This document shows, piece after piece, positions 16,825 to 25,573 of a stretch of DNA of 64,000 nt (positions are counted from its first letter, which is position 1; each line of letters starts with the position of its first letter). The position numbers were made by a program, and so were the translations under genes. The DNA comes from Clostridium sp. OS1-26 (lineage in GTDB: Bacteria > Bacillota > Clostridia > Clostridiales > Clostridiaceae): NCBI RefSeq assembly GCF_030915445.1, contig NZ_CP133264.1, forward strand, positions 5,303,208 to 5,367,207, in the 5' to 3' direction. The notes beneath the pieces were generated by a model that was not told where the DNA came from, searched no databases, and saw nothing but the letters and a program-made list of their open reading frames with translations.

Positions 16825-16851
16825 TTTACAATCCCCCATTTTAATATAAAA

Positions 16852-18114
16852 TTATCCCTGCTTATACACAGTTTTTCCATCCTGAACTACAATTGACCCA
16901 TTTTTAATTACCTTATCTACTGCATTTACTCCAAAATGGTAGAATAAATAATTTAAATTTTTAGCATTAAATATAGCTAAATCTGCCTTCTTGCCAATTT
17001 CAATACTACCGATTTCTTTTTCTCTACCAACTGCACAAGCAGCATTTATAGTCATTGCATTTATTATTTCCTCTGGCATCATTCTAAGACCAAAACAAGC
17101 AAAAGTCATAGTGCTTTGTAATGATTCAGTTGGGGAAGTTCCAGGGTTGCAATCAGTGGATAAAGCTACTGGAACACCTTCTTCTATCATTTTTCTTGCC
17201 CTTGCAAACTTATTTAGCATTAAGTAAAAGGATGTAGTTGGTAACAATACTGCAATAACATTGTTATCAGCCATAGCCTTTATACCTTCATCGGAAGCTG
17301 CTACTAAATGCTCTGCAGATACAGCTTTAATTTCTCCAGCAAGTTCTGCTCCTCCTATAGATTCTATTTCATCTGCGTGAAGCTTAGCTTTAAGCCCTAA
17401 CTCTTGTCCTGCTTTTAAAATTTCTCTAGCCTCTTCTACAGTGAATACTCCTTCTTCACAGAAGCAGTCGACAAATTCAGCTAAACTATTTTCTTTAATA
17501 TAAGGCATTACTTTATTAATCATAAGATTTATATATTCTTCCCTATTGCCTTTATACTCTTTAGGTATAGCATGCGCACCAAGATATGTTGAGACTATAT
17601 CTATAGGATGGGTTTTGTTTAAGTTTTTGTTTACTTGTAGCATTTTTATCTCATTTTCAAAATCTAAGGCATACCCAGATTTACTTTCTACTGTTGTAGT
17701 ACCATGTGAGAGCATTAAATCTAATCTTTTTCTAGTTTCAGTTTCCAGCATTTCTTGTGAAGCTTCTCTTGTTTTACTTACAGTACTCAATATACCGCCA
17801 CCAGCATTAAGTATGTCTATGTACTTCATCTTTTGAAGCTTTAAAGGCAATTCAAACTCTCTTGAACCTGCATACACCACATGAGTATGACTGTCTATAA
17901 GTCCTGGAGTTACAGTTTTACCTTGAGCATCTACTACAACTCTATTATCATTTAAATATTTTTTATATCCATCGCCACTACCTACATCTACTATAAAGTT
18001 ATCTTCTATTACTATATAACCATTTTCTATTATGCCAGCATCTTTTAATTTATCTTTAGTTTTAGGGAAGCTGCCAGCACAAGTTACTAGACAACTTATA
18101 TTCTTAATTATCAT
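16852..18114 (-). CDS. hutI: Imidazolonepropionase
   Basis: A 420-residue amidohydrolase-fold enzyme that opens the imidazolone ring to give N-formimidoyl-L-glutamate. Metal-site and catalytic motifs are clear: 'TPGLIDSHTHVVYAGSREFE' with its HxH near residue 78, 'KLHADEIESIGGAELAGE', 'SAEHLVAASDEGI' and 'ALSTDCNPGTSPTESLQ'. GGAGGGAA precedes the ATG at 18114. It is third in the hut operon; the 97-bp gap before it holds a truncated copy of the dispersed repeat. Confidence 0.96.
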   Translation of the reverse strand: MIIKNISCLVTCAGSFPKTKDKLKDAGIIENGYIVIEDNFIVDVGSGDGYKKYLNDNRVVVDAQGKTVTPGLIDSHTHVVYAGSREFELPLKLQKMKYIDILNAGGGILSTVSKTREASQEMLETETRKRLDLMLSHGTTTVESKSGYALDFENEIKMLQVNKNLNKTHPIDIVSTYLGAHAIPKEYKGNREEYINLMINKVMPYIKENSLAEFVDCFCEEGVFTVEEAREILKAGQELGLKAKLHADEIESIGGAELAGEIKAVSAEHLVAASDEGIKAMADNNVIAVLLPTTSFYLMLNKFARARKMIEEGVPVALSTDCNPGTSPTESLQSTMTFACFGLRMMPEEIINAMTINAACAVGREKEIGSIEIGKKADLAIFNAKNLNYLFYHFGVNAVDKVIKNGSIVVQDGKTVYKQG

Positions 18115-18131
18115 TCAATTCCCTCCAATAT

Positions 18132-18195
18132 TTATCCGGTGACTACCCGCTCTTTACTCACTCTTACCAAAAGACGGGTAATCACTGGATTCGTT
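18132..18195 (+). repeat. Dispersed structured repeat, short copy B (hutU-hutI gap)
   Basis: It begins TTATCCGGTGACTACCCGCT, nearly identical to copies A and C, but is only about 64 bp long and lacks their second hairpin. It forms its own long hairpin: ATCC (18134-18137), GTGA (18139-18142) and TACCCG (18144-18149) pair with CGGGTA (18175-18180), TCAC (18182-18185) and GGAT (18187-18190). It is antisense to the hut transcript. Confidence 0.7.
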
Positions 18196-18211
18196 CAACA
18201 TTCTACTTCAT

Positions 18212-20233
18212 TTAAAAATATTTAGAAACTGCTTTTATTACTAAATCATCATCTGCTAAATATGGAAGTGTTACATGATCTGTACCTGCATGAGTTTTAT
18301 TAAACTCTATTACTGTTTCAATTGAATGTTCATTTCTTGCCCATGAACGTCTTGAAACTCCTCCCATAACATCCCAAGTCATTGCTGATTTAATTATTTC
18401 ATCTATTCTATAGCTTCCGTCTAATACTAGTCCAAAGCCTCCATTTATGGATTTTCCTATACCAACACCACCACCATTATGAAGAGCTACAAGGCTCATA
18501 CCTCTAGCAGCATTACCAGCATAACACTGAACAGCCATATCTGCCATTACATTACTTCCATCTTTAATGTTTGAAGTTTCTCTAAATGGAGAATCCGTAC
18601 CACTTACATCATGGTGGTCTCTTCCTAGCATTATAGGCCCAACTTCACCTTTTCTTACCATTTCGTTGAATTTAAGAGCTATATTTACTCTTCCAGTTGT
18701 ATCTTGATATAATATTCTTGCTTCTGTTCCTACTACCATGCTATTCTTTTCTGCATCTTTTATCCAGTTATAGTTATCTCTATCTTGATATCTTCTATTA
18801 GGGTCTATACATTCCATAGCAGCTTTATCTGTTTTAATTAAGTCTTCTCTCTTACCACTTAAGCAAACCCATCTAAATGGACCATAACCATAATCGAATA
18901 ATTGAGGTCCCATTATATCTTCTACATATGAAGGGAATATAAATCCGTCTTTTTCATCTATTCCATTCTTAGATATTTCTTGAACACCAGCATCATATAT
19001 CGCTTTCAGAAATGAATTACCATAATCGAAGAAATAAGTTCCTTTTTCTACTAAAGCTTTTATTAACTCAAAATGACGTCTAAGAGTCTTACCTACTAAC
19101 TTAGCAAAAGTTTCTCTATCTTCTGCAAGTAGTCTTGTTCTTTCTTCAAAAGTAATTCCACTTGGACAGTATCCTCCTTCATATACATTGTGACATGAAG
19201 TTTGGTCTGATAGTAAATCTATTTTTATGTTGTTATTAACTGCATATTCAAGTAGATCTACTATATTTCCTTCATAAGCAATTGAAATAGGCTCTTTTTT
19301 ATCTACATATTCTTTAGCAATCTTAAATACTTCTTCTAAGTTAGCTGAAGCTTTATTAACCCATCCTTGTTCAAGTCTTGTATTGATTCTTGATCTATCT
19401 ACTTCTGCAATTATTCCTACACCATTTGCTATTTCCATAGCTTTTGGCTGAGCACCACTCATTCCGCCAAGTCCTGAACTTACAAAAATATATCCTCTTA
19501 AATCTCCATCACTCGGAATACCAAGTTTCATTCTTCCAGCATTTAGTAGAGTGTTAAATGTACCATGAACTATACCTTGTGGTCCTATATACATCCATCC
19601 TCCTGCTGTCATTTGTCCATAATTTGCTACACCCATTTCTTCTGCTATTTCCCAATCTTTTAGGTTATCAAACATACCAATCATTAGAGCATTAGTTATT
19701 ATTACTCTTGGTGCATTTGGATTAGATCTAAATAATCCAAGAGGATGCCCTGATTCAATTACTAATGTTTGATCTTGAGTCATAACCTCTAAATATTTCA
19801 TTATAAGTCTATACTGCATCCAATTTTGACACACACTTCCTGTTTCTCCATAAGTAACTAATTCATAAGGATATAAAGCTACTTCAAAGTCTAAGTTGTT
19901 ATCTATCATAACTTGGAAAGCCTTGCCCTCTACACAATTTCCTTTATATTCATCGATTGGTTTTCCGTATAGCCTTCCTTCAGGACGGAATCTATATCCA
20001 TAAATTCTTCCCTTTGTGGTAAGTTCTTCCAAGAATTCTGGAATTAATTGCTCATGATATTGAGATGGAATATATCTTAAAGCATTTTTTAGAGCAATTT
20101 CTGTTTGTGCTTTAGTCAAATTAAAACCTCTATTTGGTGCTCTTCTTATTCCTTTTTCAAATTTGGGCATTTCCGGTAATGCATCGTCTAATCTTACAGT
20201 CATAGCGCCTTTAATATCTATATTATTAATCAT
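18212..20233 (-). CDS. hutU: Urocanate hydratase (long form)
   Basis: A 673-residue urocanase, longer than the roughly 550-residue form of Bacillus and Pseudomonas and close to the length of the form found in animals and some anaerobes. It adds water to urocanate to make imidazolonepropionate using a tightly bound NAD+. Family blocks include 'ESGHPLGLFRSNPNAPRVI', 'GGWMYIGPQGIVHGTFNT', the NAD-binding 'SSGLGGMSGAQPKAMEIA', 'DQTSCHNVYEGGYCP' with the conserved Cys, and 'VALHNGGGVGIGKSINGGFG'. GGAGGATATACC precedes the ATG at 20233. It is second in the operon. Confidence 0.96.
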   Translation of the reverse strand: MINNIDIKGAMTVRLDDALPEMPKFEKGIRRAPNRGFNLTKAQTEIALKNALRYIPSQYHEQLIPEFLEELTTKGRIYGYRFRPEGRLYGKPIDEYKGNCVEGKAFQVMIDNNLDFEVALYPYELVTYGETGSVCQNWMQYRLIMKYLEVMTQDQTLVIESGHPLGLFRSNPNAPRVIITNALMIGMFDNLKDWEIAEEMGVANYGQMTAGGWMYIGPQGIVHGTFNTLLNAGRMKLGIPSDGDLRGYIFVSSGLGGMSGAQPKAMEIANGVGIIAEVDRSRINTRLEQGWVNKASANLEEVFKIAKEYVDKKEPISIAYEGNIVDLLEYAVNNNIKIDLLSDQTSCHNVYEGGYCPSGITFEERTRLLAEDRETFAKLVGKTLRRHFELIKALVEKGTYFFDYGNSFLKAIYDAGVQEISKNGIDEKDGFIFPSYVEDIMGPQLFDYGYGPFRWVCLSGKREDLIKTDKAAMECIDPNRRYQDRDNYNWIKDAEKNSMVVGTEARILYQDTTGRVNIALKFNEMVRKGEVGPIMLGRDHHDVSGTDSPFRETSNIKDGSNVMADMAVQCYAGNAARGMSLVALHNGGGVGIGKSINGGFGLVLDGSYRIDEIIKSAMTWDVMGGVSRRSWARNEHSIETVIEFNKTHAGTDHVTLPYLADDDLVIKAVSKYF

Positions 20234-20257
20234 GGTATATCCTCCTTATTCTTTAAT

Positions 20258-21154
20258 CTATTCTGCTAATCTTGACTCTAATACTTGGTTTATATCAAAG
20301 TTTTCAATTTGAAGATAATACTCTGCACAATCTATTAAAGCTTTCATTGGAACTAATCCAATAACCTCAGCTCCTACTACTGGAACACCATATCTTTTAG
20401 CTTCCATTTTAACCATTTCCTGCGCAGTGTAGATAGCTGTTTTTTCATACTGTACTAAGTTTATTGAAACTTGAGCTATGTTTCTTTCAGTTAACATTAC
20501 CCCAACTGCTTTAGCGTATCTTAAACCTCCATTTATGTGTCTTATTTTTCTAGCTATTGCATTTGCTATTTCTATATTATCTGTGCCTAAATTTACATTG
20601 TATGCAATTAGTGGGAACCTAGCGCCTATAACTGTAGCTCCACTTTTTTCATTCATTTCATTTGGTCCAAAGTCTGGCTTCCACTCAGGTTGTTTTATTT
20701 TTTCAAAGAATCCCTCATATTGACCTTTTCTTATATTGGCTAAATTTTGTCTTTCTGGTGCTGTAGCTGCATCTTCATATAAATACACAGGAATATTTAA
20801 TTCCTCTCCAACTCTTTTTCCGAGTTCCTTAGCTAGTTCAACACATTCCTCAGTAGTTAAGTCCTTTATTGGAATGAAAGGAACTACATCTGTCGCACCC
20901 ATTCTTGGATGTGCTCCCTCATGCTTACTCATATCAATTAGTTCTGAAGCCTTTTTAATAAGTTTAAAAGCAGCTTCCTTCACTTCTTCTGGTCCACCTA
21001 TCATTGTTACAACTGACCTGTTATGGTCTTTATCTGAACAATAATCAAGTAACTTTACTCCTTCTGTTTTTCTAACCTCATCCACAATTTTTTCAATTAT
21101 TTCTTTATCTCTACCTTCACTAAAATTTGGTACACATTCTACTAATTTTGCCAT
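20258..21154 (-). CDS. ftcD: Glutamate formimidoyltransferase
   Basis: This 298-residue protein is the formimidoyltransferase of the FtcD family, moving the formimidoyl group of N-formimidoylglutamate to tetrahydrofolate and freeing glutamate. The N-terminal 'LVECVPNFSEGRDKEIIEKI' and 'DKDHNRSVVTMIGGPEEV' and the 'SKHEGAHPRMGATDVVPFIP' block with the catalytic His are typical. It is the bacterial stand-alone form; the cyclodeaminase is encoded by fchA downstream. It is the first gene of the hut operon, with a strong AGGGGGAAA site and a promoter about 36-70 bp upstream. Confidence 0.95.
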   Translation of the reverse strand: MAKLVECVPNFSEGRDKEIIEKIVDEVRKTEGVKLLDYCSDKDHNRSVVTMIGGPEEVKEAAFKLIKKASELIDMSKHEGAHPRMGATDVVPFIPIKDLTTEECVELAKELGKRVGEELNIPVYLYEDAATAPERQNLANIRKGQYEGFFEKIKQPEWKPDFGPNEMNEKSGATVIGARFPLIAYNVNLGTDNIEIANAIARKIRHINGGLRYAKAVGVMLTERNIAQVSINLVQYEKTAIYTAQEMVKMEAKRYGVPVVGAEVIGLVPMKALIDCAEYYLQIENFDINQVLESRLAE

Positions 21155-21189
21155 ATGTATTTCCCCCTTAGTTTGTTTTATTTGATTCC

Positions 21190-21278
21190 ATTGTATCGTT
21201 TACACATCTACATACCGTCTATTTAATAAGGATTTATTAAGAATTTTCTATATAATTTAATTATTTTTTTATCGACGC
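21190..21278 (-). promoter_or_regulatory. hut operon promoter and SARP-like repeat region
   Basis: On the minus strand the -10 is TACAAT (21190-21195), preceded by a 33-bp box ending at 21222 that matches the permease promoter at 23888-23920 at most positions (core GATGTGTAAACGATA). Upstream lie two 11-bp direct repeats (21220-21230 and 21231-21241) and a conserved AT-rich stretch ending in GCGTC (21274-21278). The phased 11-bp repeats resemble binding sites of SARP-type regulators, one of which is encoded at 24015-27058. The 21155-21474 gap otherwise holds only the racemase terminator. Confidence 0.6.
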
Positions 21279-21408
21279 TAAAACTTTCACTTATTTTTTA
21301 TTCTAATAAACAGAATTCACAGATTATATTTCTTTTTTATTTCTTAAATTATTGTTAGTTAATATCAAGAAATGAAGGTTTCATAAAAACAATCAAAAAA
21401 TTAAAAAT

Positions 21409-21454
21409 GGAATTGTCCTAAATATGCATAAAATAAGTATTTAGGTACAATTCC
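21409..21454 (-). terminator. Terminator after the racemase gene
   Basis: GGAATTGT and ACAATTCC, then TATTTAG and CTAAATA, form a long, slightly bulged hairpin about 21 bases after the stop at 21475. On the minus strand it is followed by TTTTTAATTTTTTG. Confidence 0.75.
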
Positions 21455-21474
21455 TATATGGTTCGAAACTTAAA

Positions 21475-22302
21475 TTATATATAAACCTCTCCTTCAGCAA
21501 CTATACTCACATTACCCTTCATATAAATATCCTCAATCCGACCATTCTTCACGGTGGTAAGAATATCTATATTTCCACCAGGCTGCTTTACTTTTTTATC
21601 AATACTACTGTGGAGTTTTGAGGACAATACCACACCAAGGGCAGCAGCACCTGTACCGCAACCTCTTTCCCATATAATGCTTCCAGTGTTTTTAACATAG
21701 ACAAGGGGCGTCATAAAATCTTCTTCTTCATTATAAAACATTATTCCGAGTGCACTGTAAGGTAATGGAGAAAGCTCTTTTACAAGCTTAAGAAGCAACT
21801 CTTCACCAGGAATATCATTACCTGTAGATATCACTACATGAGCGATTCCATCAAACTCTACAAGAAGTCCACTGTAATCAATTTCATTGTAATTAATTTC
21901 AATTGTATTGATTGACTTATGCAATGGAATTTTAACCTTTACTTCAAAGGCATTATTGGTGAGCTGTTTAACTTCACCGTAGAGAATCTGCTCAACTGCT
22001 GATGATTCAAAAGGCACAATATGCTTGCCCTCTTTCAATTCAAAGGGACTATAACCTTTCTGAACCATTACAGCAGCAAAAGCTCTTGAAGCGTTACCAC
22101 AAAACTCTCCTCCCATCATATGAAGCCTTGAACAGCTTCCATGAAGGTTAGGCCTTTCAATAAACCCTACTTGCTCAGCATGAAGATTATTATAATTCAT
22201 AAGCTTGTTTGCTACTTCGGGATATATTGATCTAGGAAGAGGATCAAGTATGAATATTGTCATATTTTCAGTTGGGTTTACCTTTACAAAATTTAATTTC
22301 AT
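21475..22302 (-). CDS. DapF-fold amino acid racemase/epimerase, possibly histidine racemase
   Basis: A 275-residue protein of the cofactor-independent diaminopimelate epimerase fold. Both catalytic cysteines are present: Cys68 in 'MMGGEFCGNASRAFA' and Cys215 in 'WERGCGTGAAALG'. The ATG at 22302 with AGAGGTG upstream is preferred to a GTG four codons earlier. True DapF has 'CGNGxR' at the first site; the 'CGNASR' variant and the divergent overall sequence suggest another substrate. Histidine racemases such as staphylococcal CntK belong to this fold. It is co-transcribed with an amino acid permease whose promoter matches that of the hut operon, so D-histidine/L-histidine interconversion is a reasonable but unproved guess. 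A strong terminator follows. Confidence 0.75.
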   Translation of the reverse strand: MKLNFVKVNPTENMTIFILDPLPRSIYPEVANKLMNYNNLHAEQVGFIERPNLHGSCSRLHMMGGEFCGNASRAFAAVMVQKGYSPFELKEGKHIVPFESSAVEQILYGEVKQLTNNAFEVKVKIPLHKSINTIEINYNEIDYSGLLVEFDGIAHVVISTGNDIPGEELLLKLVKELSPLPYSALGIMFYNEEEDFMTPLVYVKNTGSIIWERGCGTGAAALGVVLSSKLHSSIDKKVKQPGGNIDILTTVKNGRIEDIYMKGNVSIVAEGEVYI

Positions 22303-22350
22303 TAAGATCAACACCTCTTTTTATATGATATAATAACCAATATTCCGCTA

Positions 22351-23829
22351 CTATTTATCTACATGTTCAAAGTCACATTCCATTATAGGAACTACCTTTG
22401 TTTTATGTACTACCTTATATCCAAGGTAAAAACATAAAAATAGAGGGATAATTCCATAGTTAGTTATAAAGTCAAACCAACTGAAAGTTTCAGCCTGAAA
22501 TACCCATATATTAGCACCAAATAGAACAATGACACAGAGTATTGTTGCAAATATAGGTCCAAATGGATACCACAAGGCTTTATACTTTAGATCTTCAATC
22601 TTTCTACCTTGAGCAACATAAGCTTTTCTGAATCTGTAATGGCAAATTGCTATTCCAAACCATGCTAAGAAGATTGTAACTCCAGATAAATTATAAAGTA
22701 TATAATATATCTTACCATCACCAATAAGCGATGCAAAGAATGCTGTTGACGCAATAGCTGCTGTAAGAATAAGTGCATTTATTGGAACGCCTCTTTTATT
22801 TACCTTAGCAAATAATTTTGGGGCTTTTCCCTCTTTAGCCATAGCATATACCATACGAGATCCTGCATAAAGTCCTGAGTTACCACAAGAAAGAACAGAA
22901 GTTAATATAACTGCATTCATTATTGACGCAGCGGCAGCAATACCAGATCTTTGGAATACAATAGTAAATGGGCTATATGCTATTTCTGATACACCATTTT
23001 TCAATAAATTGGGATCAGTAAAAGGAATAATAAAACCAATAACAATAATTGCGCCAATGTAAAAAATAAGTATTCTCCAAAAAACTGAATTTATGGCTTT
23101 TGGCACATCTTTTTCAGGATTTTCGGATTCACCAGCTGCGAGTCCAACCACTTCTGTACCAGCAAAAGAAAATCCAGCTGTTAAAAAGCTCATCAGTATT
23201 GCTACTCCTCCACCTACAAATGGTGCAGAATTACCTTTTCCATCCTTAAGCGTCCAATTGCTAAAGCCTGTTGAATGGCCTCCCATGATTCCAAATATCA
23301 TAAGTATACCAACGATAAGAAATATGATAATTGTTACAACCTTTATACTTGAAAACCAATATTCACCTTCACCGTACGCTCTTGCGGACATTAAATTTAA
23401 ACCAAACAAAATAATTAAAAATCCTACACTCCAAAAAGTAGTCTGTGTATTAGGCAACCAATACTTAATAACAAGCCCAGCTGCAACTAATTCTGCTGCA
23501 ACAGTAATTGCCCAGTTAAACCAATAATTCCAGCCTAGTGCAAATCCAAGTGCTGGATCAACAAATCTTGATGCATAGGTTTCAAAAGAACCGGAGCTTG
23601 GTATCATTGTCGCCATTTCTCCTAGTGACGTCATTAAAAAATATACAAGAATCCCCATAAGTCCATATGCCAAAATTGCACCACCAGGACCTGAAGAACT
23701 AATGGTGTTCCCACTGGTAAAGAATAGACCTGTTCCAATTGCACCCCCTATAGCAATCATGTTCATGTGTCTTGTTTTTAAGCTTCTTTGTAATTCACCA
23801 TGATTTTTTGTTTCCAAATTTTTGTTCAT
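22351..23829 (-). CDS. Amino acid permease (APC superfamily), possibly histidine
   Basis: A 492-residue permease with about 12 membrane segments. It opens 'LQRSLKTRHMNMIAIGGAIG' and continues 'TGLFFTSGNTISSSGPGG', the classic AAT/LysP-type signature, and has 'SFAGTEVVGLAAGESENPEK' and 'NSGLYAGSRMVYAMAKEGKAP'. GGGGGGA precedes the ATG at 23829. The gene heads a two-gene operon with the DapF-like racemase and has nearly the same promoter region as the hut operon 2.7 kb away. Histidine is therefore the most likely substrate by context; the sequence family also includes lysine and arginine carriers. Confidence 0.9.
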   Translation of the reverse strand: MNKNLETKNHGELQRSLKTRHMNMIAIGGAIGTGLFFTSGNTISSSGPGGAILAYGLMGILVYFLMTSLGEMATMIPSSGSFETYASRFVDPALGFALGWNYWFNWAITVAAELVAAGLVIKYWLPNTQTTFWSVGFLIILFGLNLMSARAYGEGEYWFSSIKVVTIIIFLIVGILMIFGIMGGHSTGFSNWTLKDGKGNSAPFVGGGVAILMSFLTAGFSFAGTEVVGLAAGESENPEKDVPKAINSVFWRILIFYIGAIIVIGFIIPFTDPNLLKNGVSEIAYSPFTIVFQRSGIAAAASIMNAVILTSVLSCGNSGLYAGSRMVYAMAKEGKAPKLFAKVNKRGVPINALILTAAIASTAFFASLIGDGKIYYILYNLSGVTIFLAWFGIAICHYRFRKAYVAQGRKIEDLKYKALWYPFGPIFATILCVIVLFGANIWVFQAETFSWFDFITNYGIIPLFLCFYLGYKVVHKTKVVPIMECDFEHVDK

Positions 23830-23887
23830 AAAATCCCCCCTTGTTCTCTTTAAGTTAATATCACTTTAATTAGCTGCAGCTAATTTA

Positions 23888-23986
23888 ATTATATCGTTTA
23901 CACATCTCTAAAACGTCTATACAGATAAAGATTTGTTAAAAATTTGTTAAGAATATTCTATAAATTTTAATTATTTTTATTGACGC
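23888..23986 (-). promoter_or_regulatory. Permease operon promoter, homologous to the hut promoter
   Basis: The -10 is TATAAT (23888-23893) in a 33-bp box (23888-23920) aligning without gaps to the hut promoter box at 21190-21222. Upstream, two 11-bp direct repeats, GATTTGTTAAA (23930-23940) and AATTTGTTAAG (23941-23951), are followed by a 36-bp stretch matching the hut upstream region and ending GCGTC on the minus strand. The match argues for one shared activator. Confidence 0.65.
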
Positions 23987-24014
23987 AAAAAATAAGCTGA
24001 TGTTTTTACACCAG

Positions 24015-25571
24015 CTACTCAATATTTATTTTATTTAAAGCATCAATTTGATGCTTATCTCTTGCTTCAGTTAAATATTTTTCCCCCTGTTCAACATATT
24101 CTTTCAAATCATCATTTAAGTATTTTTCAAAAGTTTGCTCAATATAAAAATTATCTTTCATATTTGCCTTTAATTCTGCTTTAACTTTAAAAACTGTCCC
24201 TATCTCTTTAGGGTTTTTTAACGCCTTTGAATTTATGTCAGCATTCTTTAAATATTTTAAAGCTCCTTCAAAATTTTCTTCTTCTACTAGAATCAGTGAC
24301 ATAAATGCCTCTGCTATGGCTCTTCCCCATATGAAATCAAACTGTCGGTAGATATTCATCGCATTTAAAAAATATCCCTTTGCCAAAATATAATCACCAA
24401 TATAATAAGCTGTTTCTCCTGCATTTGTTTGAAATAAAGCAAGACAAGTAAGTACATTTTTTTCTTCACATATTTCAATAGCTTTATTATAATAGTGTAA
24501 TGCCTCTAAAAAATTACCGTTCTTCTTTCTTATATCTCCAATATAGTTATAACAAGCAGCTATGTTTAAAACATACTGTTCAGAATTATTTTTAGTGGTA
24601 CTTAGTGTATTTATTGATTTGTGCATTAAGGCCTCAGCTTCTTCATAGTCTCCAATCATCTTTTTATACAATGCCTTAAGCCTCAATAATATACCTATTT
24701 CTTTGTTACAATTATATTCCGCAGCTATATTAAGTCCAAGATTAATATAAGTTATCATTTCATCAGTGTTATTTGTTTGAATACAATAGTAAATCATCTG
24801 CTTGCATCCCTCAATAGCGTAGGCTGAGCTGCTAATTTCCTCGGCCTTTTCAATCATATTTTGAATATTTCTAATTCCTTCGCCATACTCACCTCTTCTT
24901 ATTAAATATCTACCTTTTATATGAAGAACATAGACTTCAAATTCTAATGTTTCAGCTGAGTTTCCTTCTTCATCCTTTACCTTATTTAAAAGTTCTTCTA
25001 TTTCAGAAATATTCTTTACAGTTTCACTCTCATTAAAATATAATTTATTGTAGGTCTCATTGCTATTGTAAATTATCGGAAAAAGTTCATGACTGAAATT
25101 AAAATATATATTCAAGATTTTGATTCTGTATTTTAAGGTAGCCATATAATTGCTAGCACTTTGAAAATGATAAATTAATTTATAATAAACATTGATATCA
25201 CCTATATTGTTTTTAAGAGTTCTTTCAAAAATCTCTCCTATCCTGTTATGAAGTATTCTCTTTCTTCCTTGGGATAGCTGTGTGTATTGAAATTCTCTTA
25301 ATTTTTGGTGAGTGAACTTAAAACATATATTATTCCCGTTAATCTCCTCCCTCAAAATGCACTTTTTCTCAAGTTGTTCTATTATGTCCATAATCTGCAG
25401 TTCATCCTTATGTGTCAATTCTTTTAAAATAAACATAGGCACTTCATCTGCAAATAGTGATGATATTTCAACTATCCTTCTTTCATCCTCGGACATGTCT
25501 ATAAATCTACCCTTTAAAACATCTTGCATCTTAGATGTCATTATATTTACATTTTTCTTTGATTTAATCAT
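24015..25571 (-). CDS. C-terminal (TPR) half of a frameshifted SARP-type regulator
   Basis: A 518-codon open frame that begins at an ATG with no ribosome binding site, three bases after the stop of the upstream half. Reading back in this frame gives '...TEYLNMIKSK', which continues the sense of the preceding gene, so both were one protein of about 1014 residues. The visible part starts with the end of the AAA module and its winged-helix linker ('VLKGRFIDMSEDERRIVEI'). Many TPR-like helical pairs follow ('AACYNYIGDIRKKNGNFLEA', 'GDYILAKGYFLNAMNIYRQF'). In SARP/LAL regulators such repeats take part in signal sensing. As given it would probably not be translated efficiently. Confidence 0.75.
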   Translation of the reverse strand: MIKSKKNVNIMTSKMQDVLKGRFIDMSEDERRIVEISSLFADEVPMFILKELTHKDELQIMDIIEQLEKKCILREEINGNNICFKFTHQKLREFQYTQLSQGRKRILHNRIGEIFERTLKNNIGDINVYYKLIYHFQSASNYMATLKYRIKILNIYFNFSHELFPIIYNSNETYNKLYFNESETVKNISEIEELLNKVKDEEGNSAETLEFEVYVLHIKGRYLIRRGEYGEGIRNIQNMIEKAEEISSSAYAIEGCKQMIYYCIQTNNTDEMITYINLGLNIAAEYNCNKEIGILLRLKALYKKMIGDYEEAEALMHKSINTLSTTKNNSEQYVLNIAACYNYIGDIRKKNGNFLEALHYYNKAIEICEEKNVLTCLALFQTNAGETAYYIGDYILAKGYFLNAMNIYRQFDFIWGRAIAEAFMSLILVEEENFEGALKYLKNADINSKALKNPKEIGTVFKVKAELKANMKDNFYIEQTFEKYLNDDLKEYVEQGEKYLTEARDKHQIDALNKINIE

Positions 25572-25573
25572 AT

